DNA from: Sphingobacterium sp. lm-10
GTDB taxonomy: Bacteria; Bacteroidota; Bacteroidia; Sphingobacteriales; Sphingobacteriaceae
Assembly: GCF_023554555.1 (NCBI RefSeq)
Contig: NZ_JAMJWC010000001.1
Coordinates: forward strand, 62,001 to 126,000
Reading direction: 5' to 3'
DNA: 64,000 nt
Program-made: the position numbers and the translations under genes
Shown here: positions 25,816 to 34,051 of the stretch, in pieces
How the letters are laid out: each line of letters opens with the position of its first letter
How positions within the stretch are numbered: the stretch's first letter is position 1
The notes under the pieces: model-generated
Told to the model about the DNA's origin: nothing
The model's input: only the letters and a program-made list of their open reading frames with translations
Databases searched by the model: none

Positions 25816-28392
25816 ATGAAATCATTACAGAAACAAGCTATATTCGGAAATGAGGTGCTTGTGCGCTTTGATCTGTTTAAAAGTCTCTTTTTGACTTTGC
25901 CATTTCAGCGTGTAAAGCACACGGGTACTATCCTGCCATTCTTCGCAACACATTGCCAAAAAGGGGTAGAAGAGAAATTACCGCCAGAAGACATTATTGA
26001 TAGCTTTTTCGGACAATACGAACAATATGTTCAAGAAGATGATCGAATTGACTTTTTATTTAGAATTGTGCAATATATCGAGCGTCAGGTGGTATTATTT
26101 GATGCGGTAGAAGATTCTTCTTTCAAGGCTTTAGGCAAAACAGATGATACAGAAGGGCTGGATGCGCTTTTCAAGTCTGTGCAAAATAATCCAGAGCTGA
26201 AAAAGCAGATAGCAAAGAAATTAAAAGATTTTTCGGTTCGTCTGGTGCTTACCGCGCATCCTACACAATTTTATCCTGGGCCGGTATTGGGTATTATTAA
26301 TGACCTGATCGAATCGTTGAAAGCAGATGATATTCAGAACATACATTTGCTGTTGCAGCAATTGGGTAAAACACCGTTCTTAAATAAAGAAAAACCTACG
26401 CCAGTAGATGAAGCTGCTAGCTTAGCCTGGTATCTGGAAAACGTATTTTATAAGGTAGCTTCTGAAATACATTTAAGGGTAGATGCTGAGCTAGATGAGG
26501 CAGATAAAAGTGGAAAGCAATTGATTGAGCTTGGATTCTGGCCAGGAGGAGACCGTGACGGAAATCCAAATGTAACCTGGGAGAGTACCCGTAAGGTCGC
26601 TTCTTTATTGAGAACGATTTTATTCCGTTGCTATTACCGTGATTTCCGTGTGGTAAGACGTAGAATTACCTTCCAAGGTGTACAAGAACCATTGCAAAGA
26701 TTGCAGGAGATTTTTTATGAGAACAGCTTTAATCCAAAAGAGGATTCGGCAGATCTGACAGAGGAAATTTTGACAAATTTGCATGCCGCACGTGAAGTGA
26801 TCGTGGAACAGCATAGCGGATTATTTGTAGATTTAGTCGATGACTTAATTCATAAGGTAAATACTTTTGGATGCTATTTCACGACCTTAGATATGCGCCA
26901 GGATAGTTCAGTCTTGCGGGCTACCTTTGACCATTTGACGGAGAAATATCCGTCGGAAACAGGTATCACAGGTACTGATTATCAGGATTCAGAAGAAGCG
27001 AAGCAAGCCGCTATTACATTTACAGAGGGCGAATTGGATCTGGAGGCAGCGCCAGACTCTTTAATAGAGGATACGGTGAATGTCATCCGTTTGGTCAAAG
27101 ATATTCAGCGTTCAGGAAGTGAGCGTGCTGCACAACGATTTATTATCAGTAACTGTCAGAAAGCGTCGGATATTTTAGGATTAGTGCAACTATTCCTGTG
27201 GCAAGGTTGGACCAAAGAAGCTTTGCACATGGACTTTGTGCCACTCTTTGAAACGGTAGACGATTTGTCGCATGCCGCGGAAGTGATGCAGACATTGTAT
27301 ACGCATCCTTGGTATTCCGAACATTTGCGCTCTCGTGGAAACAAGCAGACCATCATGTTAGGCTTCTCCGATAGTACTAAAGATGGTGGGTACCTGATGG
27401 CGAATTGGTCGATCTACAAAGCAAAGATCGAATTAACCGCCATTGCACGAGAGCACGAAGTGGATCTAGTTTTCTTTGATGGACGTGGTGGGCCACCGGC
27501 ACGTGGCGGTGGCAAGACGCAGCGCTTCTATGCGAGTATGGGGCGTGAGATCGAAAACAAGCACATACAACTCACTATTCAAGGGCAAACAATCAGTAGT
27601 CAGTACGGCTCATTGGATACGGCCCGGTATAATATTGAACAATTGATGCATGCCGGTATCATCTCCGAACTGAAACAACGGGAAGGGGATACGCTGACGG
27701 AACAACAGAAACGGGTAATCGATCAGTTGGCACAAGAAAGTCATCAGAAATTCTTGAATCTTCGCCACGATCCGTTGTTCCTGAAATACTTAGAAGCACT
27801 GAGTCCGCTCAAAATGCTATCCTCTATCAACATCAGTAGCCGTCCGGTGAAACGCAACTCGGATCGTGAACTCCGTTTGGAAGATTTGCGTGCCATCAGT
27901 TTTGTGACCTCCTGGAGTCAATTAAAACAGAATATTCCGGGTTTCTATGGCGTTGGTACGGCACTAAAATGGGCAGAAGATAATAACTTGTGGTCTACCG
28001 TCAAAAACTTATACGAAACTTCCGGTATGTTTAGCACCATCATTGACAACTGTATGATGTCCATGACTAAGTCTAACTTCGACATCACTTCTTACGTGCA
28101 ACATGATGAGAAGTTTGGGGAGTTTTGGAAGGGTTTATACGAAGAATACAGCCGTACCAGAGAATATGTATTAAAGCTCACTGGTTCAGAGTACCTGATG
28201 CAAAATTATCCGGTAGATCGCCTGTCCATCTTAGAACGGGAGAAAATCATTCTACCGCTATTGACCATACAACATTATGCCATTCGCATGCTGAATGGAG
28301 GTAATATTAGCGATGAAAAGAAGACGGTATACGAAAAACTCATCGCAAGAACGGTATACGGCGTAGTAAATGCAGGAAGAAATTTAGCTTAG
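25816..28392 (+). CDS. ppc: Phosphoenolpyruvate carboxylase
   Basis: Anaplerotic enzyme forming oxaloacetate from PEP and bicarbonate. Length 858 is near normal. Catalytic His148 lies in LTAHPTQ; further signatures are FWPGGDRDGNPNVTW, LGFSDSTKDGGYL and the glycine-rich FDGRGGPPARGGGKT with the essential His/Arg region around it. The protein ends in YGVVNAGRNLA instead of the usual C-terminal RNTG, whose terminal residues take part in activity and allosteric binding in E. coli PEPC. The family call is firm; the C-terminus suggests a divergent clade with different regulation. It has its own promoter. Confidence 0.95.
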   Translation: MKSLQKQAIFGNEVLVRFDLFKSLFLTLPFQRVKHTGTILPFFATHCQKGVEEKLPPEDIIDSFFGQYEQYVQEDDRIDFLFRIVQYIERQVVLFDAVEDSSFKALGKTDDTEGLDALFKSVQNNPELKKQIAKKLKDFSVRLVLTAHPTQFYPGPVLGIINDLIESLKADDIQNIHLLLQQLGKTPFLNKEKPTPVDEAASLAWYLENVFYKVASEIHLRVDAELDEADKSGKQLIELGFWPGGDRDGNPNVTWESTRKVASLLRTILFRCYYRDFRVVRRRITFQGVQEPLQRLQEIFYENSFNPKEDSADLTEEILTNLHAAREVIVEQHSGLFVDLVDDLIHKVNTFGCYFTTLDMRQDSSVLRATFDHLTEKYPSETGITGTDYQDSEEAKQAAITFTEGELDLEAAPDSLIEDTVNVIRLVKDIQRSGSERAAQRFIISNCQKASDILGLVQLFLWQGWTKEALHMDFVPLFETVDDLSHAAEVMQTLYTHPWYSEHLRSRGNKQTIMLGFSDSTKDGGYLMANWSIYKAKIELTAIAREHEVDLVFFDGRGGPPARGGGKTQRFYASMGREIENKHIQLTIQGQTISSQYGSLDTARYNIEQLMHAGIISELKQREGDTLTEQQKRVIDQLAQESHQKFLNLRHDPLFLKYLEALSPLKMLSSINISSRPVKRNSDRELRLEDLRAISFVTSWSQLKQNIPGFYGVGTALKWAEDNNLWSTVKNLYETSGMFSTIIDNCMMSMTKSNFDITSYVQHDEKFGEFWKGLYEEYSRTREYVLKLTGSEYLMQNYPVDRLSILEREKIILPLLTIQHYAIRMLNGGNISDEKKTVYEKLIARTVYGVVNAGRNLA

Positions 28393-28414
28393 AATTAATT
28401 TCAATTGCTCGCTT

Positions 28415-28448
28415 TTTGGAGTAATTAAGGGATATTTTGCTATTTTTG
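28415..28448 (+). promoter_or_regulatory. Candidate promoter of the lipoprotein at 28468
   Basis: TTTG (28415-28418), a 22-nt spacer and TATTTTTG (28441-28448), 19 nt before the ATG. Confidence 0.55.
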
Positions 28449-28467
28449 TTATTAAAATAGAATCAGA

Positions 28468-29058
28468 ATGAAAATAAATACAATTTTAGTCGCTGGGGCA
28501 TATGCAGGCATCTTATTTACGACGTCTTGCCAACCCTCCATGAAAGAGCGGCAATTGAAGTATACCCATACTACACAGGTTGATGGTGATGCTTATCAGG
28601 CCCTTCAGATCGTTGGAGAAAAGGTGCCTTACGAAACAGATTATGCTACCTATGTAGAAAACAATAGCGCTGTAGGAGAGAATCGTGCGCTTGCTGCAAA
28701 GGTGAGAGCGACTCTAGACAATATGATCGCAGACTTGGATACTTTGGCAACGCGCTATAATGTAGATTTTCCAATTCGCGGCGCGAAGCAATTTCAAGCT
28801 GAGAATGAAAATCGCACGGTGGTGATGGCTTCGGATTCTACTACTTTGGCTAGTGCTCCGGCAACGCACAGCGAGCTGTCTGATGAGCATTATGCACACC
28901 ATGTGCAACATGAAGTTGCCGAGATCAAAGAGCAATTCAGTCGTTTAAGTAGAAATACCAATAAAGATTTGAGAGATTACGCTGCTTCTAAACTAGAAGC
29001 CCTAAGCACTTTGTATAAAGAAGCTGGTGGTAAAGAAGAAGCTGGCGGCCACCATTAA
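28468..29058 (+). CDS. Putative lipoprotein, DUF4142-like
   Basis: A 196-residue exported protein with a hydrophobic signal and a lipobox ending TTSC (Cys21), so it is probably lipid-anchored. The C-terminal 60 residues (YAHHVQHEVAEIKEQFSRL, then ALSTLYKEA) are helical and His/Glu-rich, recalling DUF4142-type predicted outer-membrane proteins; the match is loose. The tail is Gly/His-rich (GGKEEAGGHH). The Gfo/Idh gene follows 12 nt later, so they may share a transcript. Confidence 0.65.
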   Translation: MKINTILVAGAYAGILFTTSCQPSMKERQLKYTHTTQVDGDAYQALQIVGEKVPYETDYATYVENNSAVGENRALAAKVRATLDNMIADLDTLATRYNVDFPIRGAKQFQAENENRTVVMASDSTTLASAPATHSELSDEHYAHHVQHEVAEIKEQFSRLSRNTNKDLRDYAASKLEALSTLYKEAGGKEEAGGHH

Positions 29059-29070
29059 TTTATATTTTAT

Positions 29071-30102
29071 TTGAATAAGCAAGGCAAAATAATAACAGGT
29101 CTTTTGGCGTATGGAATGTCCGGTAAGGTATTCCATGCGCCTTTTTTATATGGTAACGATTTGTTTGATCTGCGCGCAGTTGTGGAGAGAACGAAGAAAA
29201 ATGCACATGTTGACTATCCTGGCATCATCAGTTACGATTCCGTAGACGACTTTTTGCTCGATCCGCAGATCGAACTCGTGATTGTCAACACACCCAATGA
29301 TACGCATTTCGAATTTGCGAAGCGAGCCATTGAGTATGGGAAACATGTTTTAATTGAAAAACCGTTTGCCCCGACTCTTGAAGAGGCCAATGAGTTATTC
29401 GCTCTGGGAGAGAAATACCGTAAACAGGTATTTGCTTATCACAATAGGCGATTCGATTCCGACTTTCTTTCCCTAAAGTATGTGTTAGATAAGAAATTTG
29501 TTGGTCAGCCCATAGAACTACACCTTCGTTTCGATCGTTATAAGACAGTGATTGGACCCAAAGTGTTCAAAGAAACGAAGAGACCAGGAGCCGGCGTAAT
29601 CTATGATTTAGGGTCGCACTTGTTGGATCAGGCGCTTTCTTTATTTGGTAAGCCGAAGTCGATGACTAAGATTGCCGGCGCTTATCGCGAAGCTTCGGAA
29701 GTAGACGATTATGGTACCATTATACTGAGTTATGTAGATGGGTTAAATGTGTTTATCACCACCAGTTTACTGGCTGCCGATCCGCAAGCTGCATTTGTAC
29801 TGCACGGCACACAAGGCTCATTTATCAAGCAGCGTGCAGATGTGCAGGAAGCACAGCTTTTGGCTGGCGTGATGCCGAATGATCCGATTTATGGATTGGA
29901 AGCGCCAGATGTAGATGGTTTACTCACGGTAAACCTTGGAGATGGCGAGTTGGAAAAAATAGTCGTGCCGTCTGAAAGAGGACAGTACAGCGAGGTTTTT
30001 CGGCAGGTCTACGAAAGTATTCGCCATGCTGCTCCTTATTATGTAACAGCAGATCAGATTCGTTGGCAGTTGGAGATATTGTCTCCTGCAAAAAGAAAAT
30101 AA
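29071..30102 (+). CDS. Gfo/Idh/MocA-family oxidoreductase
   Basis: A 343-residue NAD(P)-dependent oxidoreductase with an N-terminal Rossmann domain (GLLAYGMSGKVFHAPFL), EKP at residues 96-98 and the C-terminal sheet domain marked by YDLGSHLLDQ. The start is TTG at 29071: a stop lies at 29056 in frame, and the first ATG (29116) falls inside the nucleotide-binding loop. The VFHAPFL signature groups it with YhhX-like members of unknown substrate, and with the paralogue at 52231 in this window. It begins 12 nt after the lipoprotein gene. Confidence 0.88.
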   Translation: MNKQGKIITGLLAYGMSGKVFHAPFLYGNDLFDLRAVVERTKKNAHVDYPGIISYDSVDDFLLDPQIELVIVNTPNDTHFEFAKRAIEYGKHVLIEKPFAPTLEEANELFALGEKYRKQVFAYHNRRFDSDFLSLKYVLDKKFVGQPIELHLRFDRYKTVIGPKVFKETKRPGAGVIYDLGSHLLDQALSLFGKPKSMTKIAGAYREASEVDDYGTIILSYVDGLNVFITTSLLAADPQAAFVLHGTQGSFIKQRADVQEAQLLAGVMPNDPIYGLEAPDVDGLLTVNLGDGELEKIVVPSERGQYSEVFRQVYESIRHAAPYYVTADQIRWQLEILSPAKRK

Positions 30103-30210
30103 AGTTAATTAATGATTCGTTAACAATTAAATAACCTTGATTCTGTAACATTGCTGCAAGCAAATTGCAGACTTGTGCCAGAGGTTGTACACTTTTATTC
30201 TATTCATTTT

Positions 30211-31092
30211 ATGAGATACGCTGCCATCGATATTGGATCTAATGCCGTCAGGTTGCTGATTGCCGATGTCATTGTCAAAGATCAGGAGGTCTCTTTTAAC
30301 AAAAATACCTTACTACGCGTGCCACTTCGTTTGGGAGATGATGCTTTTATTCAGCATTACATTTCTGAACCGAAGTTTGAAAGTATGGTTAAGACGATGC
30401 GTTCGTTTCGGGATTTGATGGATGTCTACAAAGTGACCGATTACATGGCATGTGCCACCTCAGCGATGCGCGATGCTGCGAATGGTGCAGATGTTGTAAA
30501 AGCATGTGAAAAGGTGGGCGTAGATATTGAGATTATTGATGGAAGTGTAGAAGCACTGATTATCTACAATAGTTACCTCGGAGCAAAGTTGGATAAAAAC
30601 CGCGTATATTTGTTTGTGGACGTCGGTGGTGGTAGTACAGAGATTTCCTTATTTGCTAACGGCCGTTTGATTGATTCTAAATCGTTTAACTTGGGCACGA
30701 TTCGTATCCTTGACAACCAGGATAGATCGGAAACGTGGGAAGAGATGAAACTTTGGTTAAAGGAATTGACCAAATCGCACAAAGTCATTTATGGCATCGG
30801 TACAGGAGGTAACATCAATAAACTGGCACGCCTCTCCAGCGACAAACAAGATCAGCCGATTTCGTATGCTAAATTGAAGGCGATGTACCTATATTTGAGC
30901 TCTTATTCGCTGAAAGATCGCATCAATGTGTTAGGCTTGAAAAATGATCGTGCAGACGTTATTATACCAGCAGCAGAGATTTTTTTGACCGTGATGAAGT
31001 TTGGGCGATTGAAAAATATCGTTGCGCCTAGAGTAGGTTTAGCAGATGGAATCATCCAGACGTTAATTGATAGGAATAGAGAAAAATTGTAG
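30211..31092 (+). CDS. Ppx/GppA-family phosphatase
   Basis: A 293-residue actin-fold phosphatase of the exopolyphosphatase/guanosine pentaphosphatase family. The first phosphate motif AAIDIGSNAVRLL is at residues 4-16, the second is VDVGGGSTEISLF near 135-147, and GIGTGGNINKLA follows near 193. The start at 30211 (MRYAAIDIG) is chosen over an in-frame upstream codon at 30151, which adds 20 residues not seen in the family. It is only the catalytic domain pair, without the C-terminal HD or helical domains of long Ppx. Polyphosphate or pppGpp as substrate is not decided by sequence. Confidence 0.9.
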   Translation: MRYAAIDIGSNAVRLLIADVIVKDQEVSFNKNTLLRVPLRLGDDAFIQHYISEPKFESMVKTMRSFRDLMDVYKVTDYMACATSAMRDAANGADVVKACEKVGVDIEIIDGSVEALIIYNSYLGAKLDKNRVYLFVDVGGGSTEISLFANGRLIDSKSFNLGTIRILDNQDRSETWEEMKLWLKELTKSHKVIYGIGTGGNINKLARLSSDKQDQPISYAKLKAMYLYLSSYSLKDRINVLGLKNDRADVIIPAAEIFLTVMKFGRLKNIVAPRVGLADGIIQTLIDRNREKL

Positions 31093-31102
31093 ATAAAAAC
31101 CT

Positions 31103-31133
31103 GTTGCAAGTACCGGAAAAACCGCTATTTTTG
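31103..31133 (+). promoter_or_regulatory. Promoter of tRNA-Leu
   Basis: GTTG (31103-31106), a 19-nt spacer and TATTTTTG (31126-31133), ending 11 nt before the mature tRNA. Confidence 0.72.
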
Positions 31134-31144
31134 TAGCACTTCAT

Positions 31145-31228
31145 ACCCGGGTGGCGAAATTGGTAGACGCGCCAGCTTGAGGGGCTGGTGCTGGCAACGG
31201 CGTGGCAGTTCGAATCTGCTCTCGGGTA
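31145..31228 (+). tRNA. tRNA-Leu (GAG)
   Basis: 84-nt class II tRNA with a long variable arm. Acceptor ACCCGGG pairs with CTCGGGT (one G-U); D loop AAATTGGTAGAC; anticodon GAG at 31179-31181 between CCAGC and GCTGG; T arm GGCAGTTCGAATCTGCT-like. It reads CUC/CUU codons. Confidence 0.95.
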
Positions 31229-31256
31229 CTTCAATATTATTTTACGTAATGTATAA

Positions 31257-31291
31257 AACAGACTTTGAGCATTCAAAGTCTGTTCTTTTTT
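31257..31291 (+). terminator. Terminator after tRNA-Leu
   Basis: Perfect 12-bp stem (31257-31268 with 31273-31284, arm AACAGACTTTGA), 4-nt loop, then C and six T residues. Confidence 0.92.
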
Positions 31292-31447
31292 GAAGAACTG
31301 TTATTACTACTTTATCAGGTTAATTTAAATCTCCATAATTACACCTTAATACTATTTTATGGTATGCCATTAAATCTTATATTGACGAAGAAAGATCTGT
31401 TCATTAGCTGAGTTGTATATAAACAAGGCCACACAAATTAGAAGGAT

Positions 31448-31921
31448 ATGGATGAGCATAAGAATAAGATAGAAATCATTAACTTTTCGGAAGTATATAA
31501 AGATGCCATCAAGACGTTGAACTACGAATGGTTGGAAAAATTCTTTAAAGTGGAAGAAGGGGATAAAGTGTCTCTATCTAATCCGAAGAAGGAAATAATC
31601 GACAAAGGGGGCTTTATTTTTTATGCAAAATTGGGGTCTGATATTGTTGGCACGGCGGCACTTCTAAAGAAAAGCAAAACTATATTTGAACTAGGGAAAA
31701 TGGCGGTGAGTAGTGCAGCTCAAGGGTACGGAATTGGCACCCTATTACTCGAGCATGCCATTAATGTGGCTAAATTAGAAGGAGCCAATAAATTGATTCT
31801 TTACTCAAATACTAAGCTCGAAACAGCTTTGAGGATGTACCGAAAATACGGATTTGAAGAAATGGAGTTGGAACAAGGCCTGTATGAACGGGCAGATATA
31901 AAGATGGGAAAAACTTTGTGA
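31448..31921 (+). CDS. GNAT-family N-acetyltransferase
   Basis: A 157-residue acetyl-CoA-dependent acyltransferase. The acetyl-CoA motif reads KMAVSSAAQGYGIGTLLLEHA near residues 84-104 (split here by Q-x-x-G-x-G/A), preceded by the IVGTAAL strand and followed by LYSNTKLETALRMYRKYGFEE, the usual C-terminal alpha/beta region. Small-molecule, protein or antibiotic substrates cannot be distinguished. It lies just after tRNA-Leu and its terminator and opens a run of accessory-looking genes. Confidence 0.88.
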   Translation: MDEHKNKIEIINFSEVYKDAIKTLNYEWLEKFFKVEEGDKVSLSNPKKEIIDKGGFIFYAKLGSDIVGTAALLKKSKTIFELGKMAVSSAAQGYGIGTLLLEHAINVAKLEGANKLILYSNTKLETALRMYRKYGFEEMELEQGLYERADIKMGKTL

Positions 31922-31987
31922 GCCTACATTAAGTGAGACGATTAATGGATGTGGGAGGCAATTTTTTACCTGTAAATTTAGTCTGTT

Positions 31988-32021
31988 TTTGACCTCTATT
32001 TAAAAGCAGATGATACATTTG
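31988..32021 (+). promoter_or_regulatory. Candidate promoter of the AraC gene
   Basis: TTTG (31988-31991), a 22-nt spacer and TACATTTG (32014-32021), 19 nt before the ATG at 32041. Confidence 0.5.
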
Positions 32022-32040
32022 AATTTCTTAACTTTATTCG

Positions 32041-32919
32041 ATGGCTGCAAAGATAGAACGTCCGATATCCGAATTCAATAGTGAACTAAAGTTGAAAGGC
32101 TTTAATGTTTGGCAATTGGAGGCCGACAGCCAGGCGACCCGAATATACAATCGTAAGGACTTTTATAAAATTTGCTTGACCACCGGGAAAAGCATGGTTC
32201 ATTATGCAGATCGTAGTTTCGAGCACGAGGGGACGATTTTATTTTTCGGGAATCCACATGTACCTTATTCTTGGGAAACGATTTCTACCAGTTATGTCGG
32301 ATACACGGTACTTTTCTCCGAAGACTTTTTTAATGCTTTGGAACGCAGCGAAAGCTTGCAACACTCCCCATTATTCAAGATAGGAGGGACACCTGTGATA
32401 AAGATTGAGGAAGGCACGCGAGATGTTTTGAATACGATCTTTCTTCGAATGATCGAAGAACAAACAGGTGATTATATTTACAAAGACGATCTGATTAGAA
32501 ACTACATCAATCTAATTATCCATGAGGCTTTAAAAATACAGCCATCGATCGAATTTGATCAGCATAAGAACGCGGCTGGTCGTTTAACCTCGGTATTTTT
32601 TGAGCTATTGGAGAGGCAGTTTCCGATAGAAACCAGAAATAGACCTCTAAAGCTGAGGATGGCACAAGATTATGCTATAGCCCTGAATGTGCATGCCAAC
32701 TATTTGAATCGTGCGGTAAAAGAAATTACGGGCAGACCGACTACCCTGCATATCACTGAACGCATTGTGGCAGAAGCTAAGGCGCTGCTCTTGCATACCG
32801 ATTGGAATATTTCGGAAATTGCCTATGCACTGGGATTTGAGTACCCAACTTATTTCAACAATTTCTTTAAAAAGGCCACAGGAAATAATCCAACCTTTTT
32901 TCGAGAAGGCGTGGTTTGA
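32041..32919 (+). CDS. AraC-family transcriptional regulator
   Basis: A 292-residue regulator with an N-terminal cupin-like effector domain (about residues 20-160, EGTILFFGNPHVPYSWE) and a C-terminal double helix-turn-helix (about 190-290). In the latter, HANYLNRAVKEITGRPTT, ALLLHTDWNISEIAYALGF and NNFFKKATGNNPTFFRE fit the AraC pattern. Genes for an acetyltransferase, a cupin lipoprotein and an alpha/beta hydrolase follow directly and are its likely targets. A second, decayed AraC copy lies near 38.1 kb. Confidence 0.92.
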   Translation: MAAKIERPISEFNSELKLKGFNVWQLEADSQATRIYNRKDFYKICLTTGKSMVHYADRSFEHEGTILFFGNPHVPYSWETISTSYVGYTVLFSEDFFNALERSESLQHSPLFKIGGTPVIKIEEGTRDVLNTIFLRMIEEQTGDYIYKDDLIRNYINLIIHEALKIQPSIEFDQHKNAAGRLTSVFFELLERQFPIETRNRPLKLRMAQDYAIALNVHANYLNRAVKEITGRPTTLHITERIVAEAKALLLHTDWNISEIAYALGFEYPTYFNNFFKKATGNNPTFFREGVV

Positions 32920-32982
32920 ATTTCTTAACTATTGGTTTGATAAGCTTTATCTGCAGAAGCGGTAAGTACCGAACTTTGTGGA

Positions 32983-33549
32983 ATGAAAGATATCTTCCAA
33001 CGGCTAAAAGGTGGCGAACTTGTCCATCTAAACGATCCGGAATTTCATCAGGTTGATGAAATCGTCAATCGTACACTAGCGCTTTCTCCGGGGCTCAACG
33101 CTTCGACGAATATCGATGATGCCAGAAGTAAGCTGAGTGAGATTCTTGGTTATGTATTAGACAATAGTACAACCATATTTACACCATTTTATACAAATTT
33201 TGGTCGATCTATTACGATCGGTAAGCATGTATTTATCAATCACGCCTGCTCTTTTTTAGATATGGGAGGAATTACGCTAGAAGATCAGGTACTCATTGGC
33301 CCCAGAGTAAATCTAGTTACAGAAAACCATCCCTTATCTCCGATAGAAAGGCGAGGTATGCTATGTCAGCCAATTCTGATTAAACGAAATGCATGGATCG
33401 GTGCCGGAGCAACGGTACTCCCCGGTGTTACCATCGGTGAAAATGCGATTGTGGCAGCAGGTGCCGTAGTGTCTAAGGATGTTCCCGATAATGTTGTCGT
33501 GGGCGGTGTTCCCGCAAAAATACTCAAACAGATAGGTAGTAATAAATAA
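32983..33549 (+). CDS. Hexapeptide-repeat acetyltransferase (maltose/galactoside O-acetyltransferase type)
   Basis: A 188-residue left-handed beta-helix acyltransferase that moves acetyl from acetyl-CoA to a hydroxyl of a sugar or similar acceptor. After a helical N-terminus (residues 1-50) the hexapeptide repeats run through FGRSITIGKHVFINHACSF (split), ITLEDQVLIGP, and WIGAGATVLPGVTIGENAIVAAGAV split by turns. The catalytic His is in TENHPL near residue 112. The C-terminal GGVPAKILKQI is typical. The cupin gene starts 7 nt downstream, so it belongs to the AraC-led cluster. Confidence 0.9.
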   Translation: MKDIFQRLKGGELVHLNDPEFHQVDEIVNRTLALSPGLNASTNIDDARSKLSEILGYVLDNSTTIFTPFYTNFGRSITIGKHVFINHACSFLDMGGITLEDQVLIGPRVNLVTENHPLSPIERRGMLCQPILIKRNAWIGAGATVLPGVTIGENAIVAAGAVVSKDVPDNVVVGGVPAKILKQIGSNK

Positions 33550-33556
33550 CAGCATA

Positions 33557-34051
33557 TTGCCAAAAATGACTTTGCTAACGATGCTACTCTTCGGCGTCCT
33601 AATAGCATGTAACAATCAAAATTACGATACAATGAAACAAGAAAGCACAACAGCACTTTTTCCGGAAGGAAATAAACTCTCTGCCGATTGGTTTACCGGA
33701 GAAGCCTTTCTATTTCCGCTAATAACGCAGGATAAGAACAATGAATTTTCTGCTGGAAGCGTCACTTTTAAAATCGGAGCACGAACAAATTGGCACACAC
33801 ATCCGAAGGGTCAAGTATTGATCGTGACAGAGGGGACTGGTTTTTACCAAGAAAAGGGAAAGCAAGCACAAATTATTAAAAGAGGAGATGTGGTGAATAT
33901 CTCTGAGAACGTAGTGCATTGGCACGGCGCGTCGGCCACCACGGCCATGACACATATTGCCATCACCAATTTTCTGCAAGACGTGCAGGTAACGTGGTTG
34001 CAGCGCGTGACCGATGAAGAATTTAACCACGTAAATAACAACCTGAAATGA
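33557..34051 (+). CDS. Cupin-domain lipoprotein
   Basis: A 164-residue exported single-cupin protein. The N-terminus is hydrophobic and ends in a lipobox-like LIAC (Cys18). The cupin core shows GARTNWHTHPKGQVLIVTEG near residues 75-94 (in two segments) with metal-binding His residues, and a second motif IKRGDVVNISENVVHWHGA. The start is TTG at 33557, which keeps a Lys before the hydrophobic stretch; ATG at 33566 is three residues shorter and possible. Its end overlaps the hydrolase start by 4 nt (ATGA), so translation is coupled. Enzyme activity is unknown. Confidence 0.82.
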   Translation: MPKMTLLTMLLFGVLIACNNQNYDTMKQESTTALFPEGNKLSADWFTGEAFLFPLITQDKNNEFSAGSVTFKIGARTNWHTHPKGQVLIVTEGTGFYQEKGKQAQIIKRGDVVNISENVVHWHGASATTAMTHIAITNFLQDVQVTWLQRVTDEEFNHVNNNLK

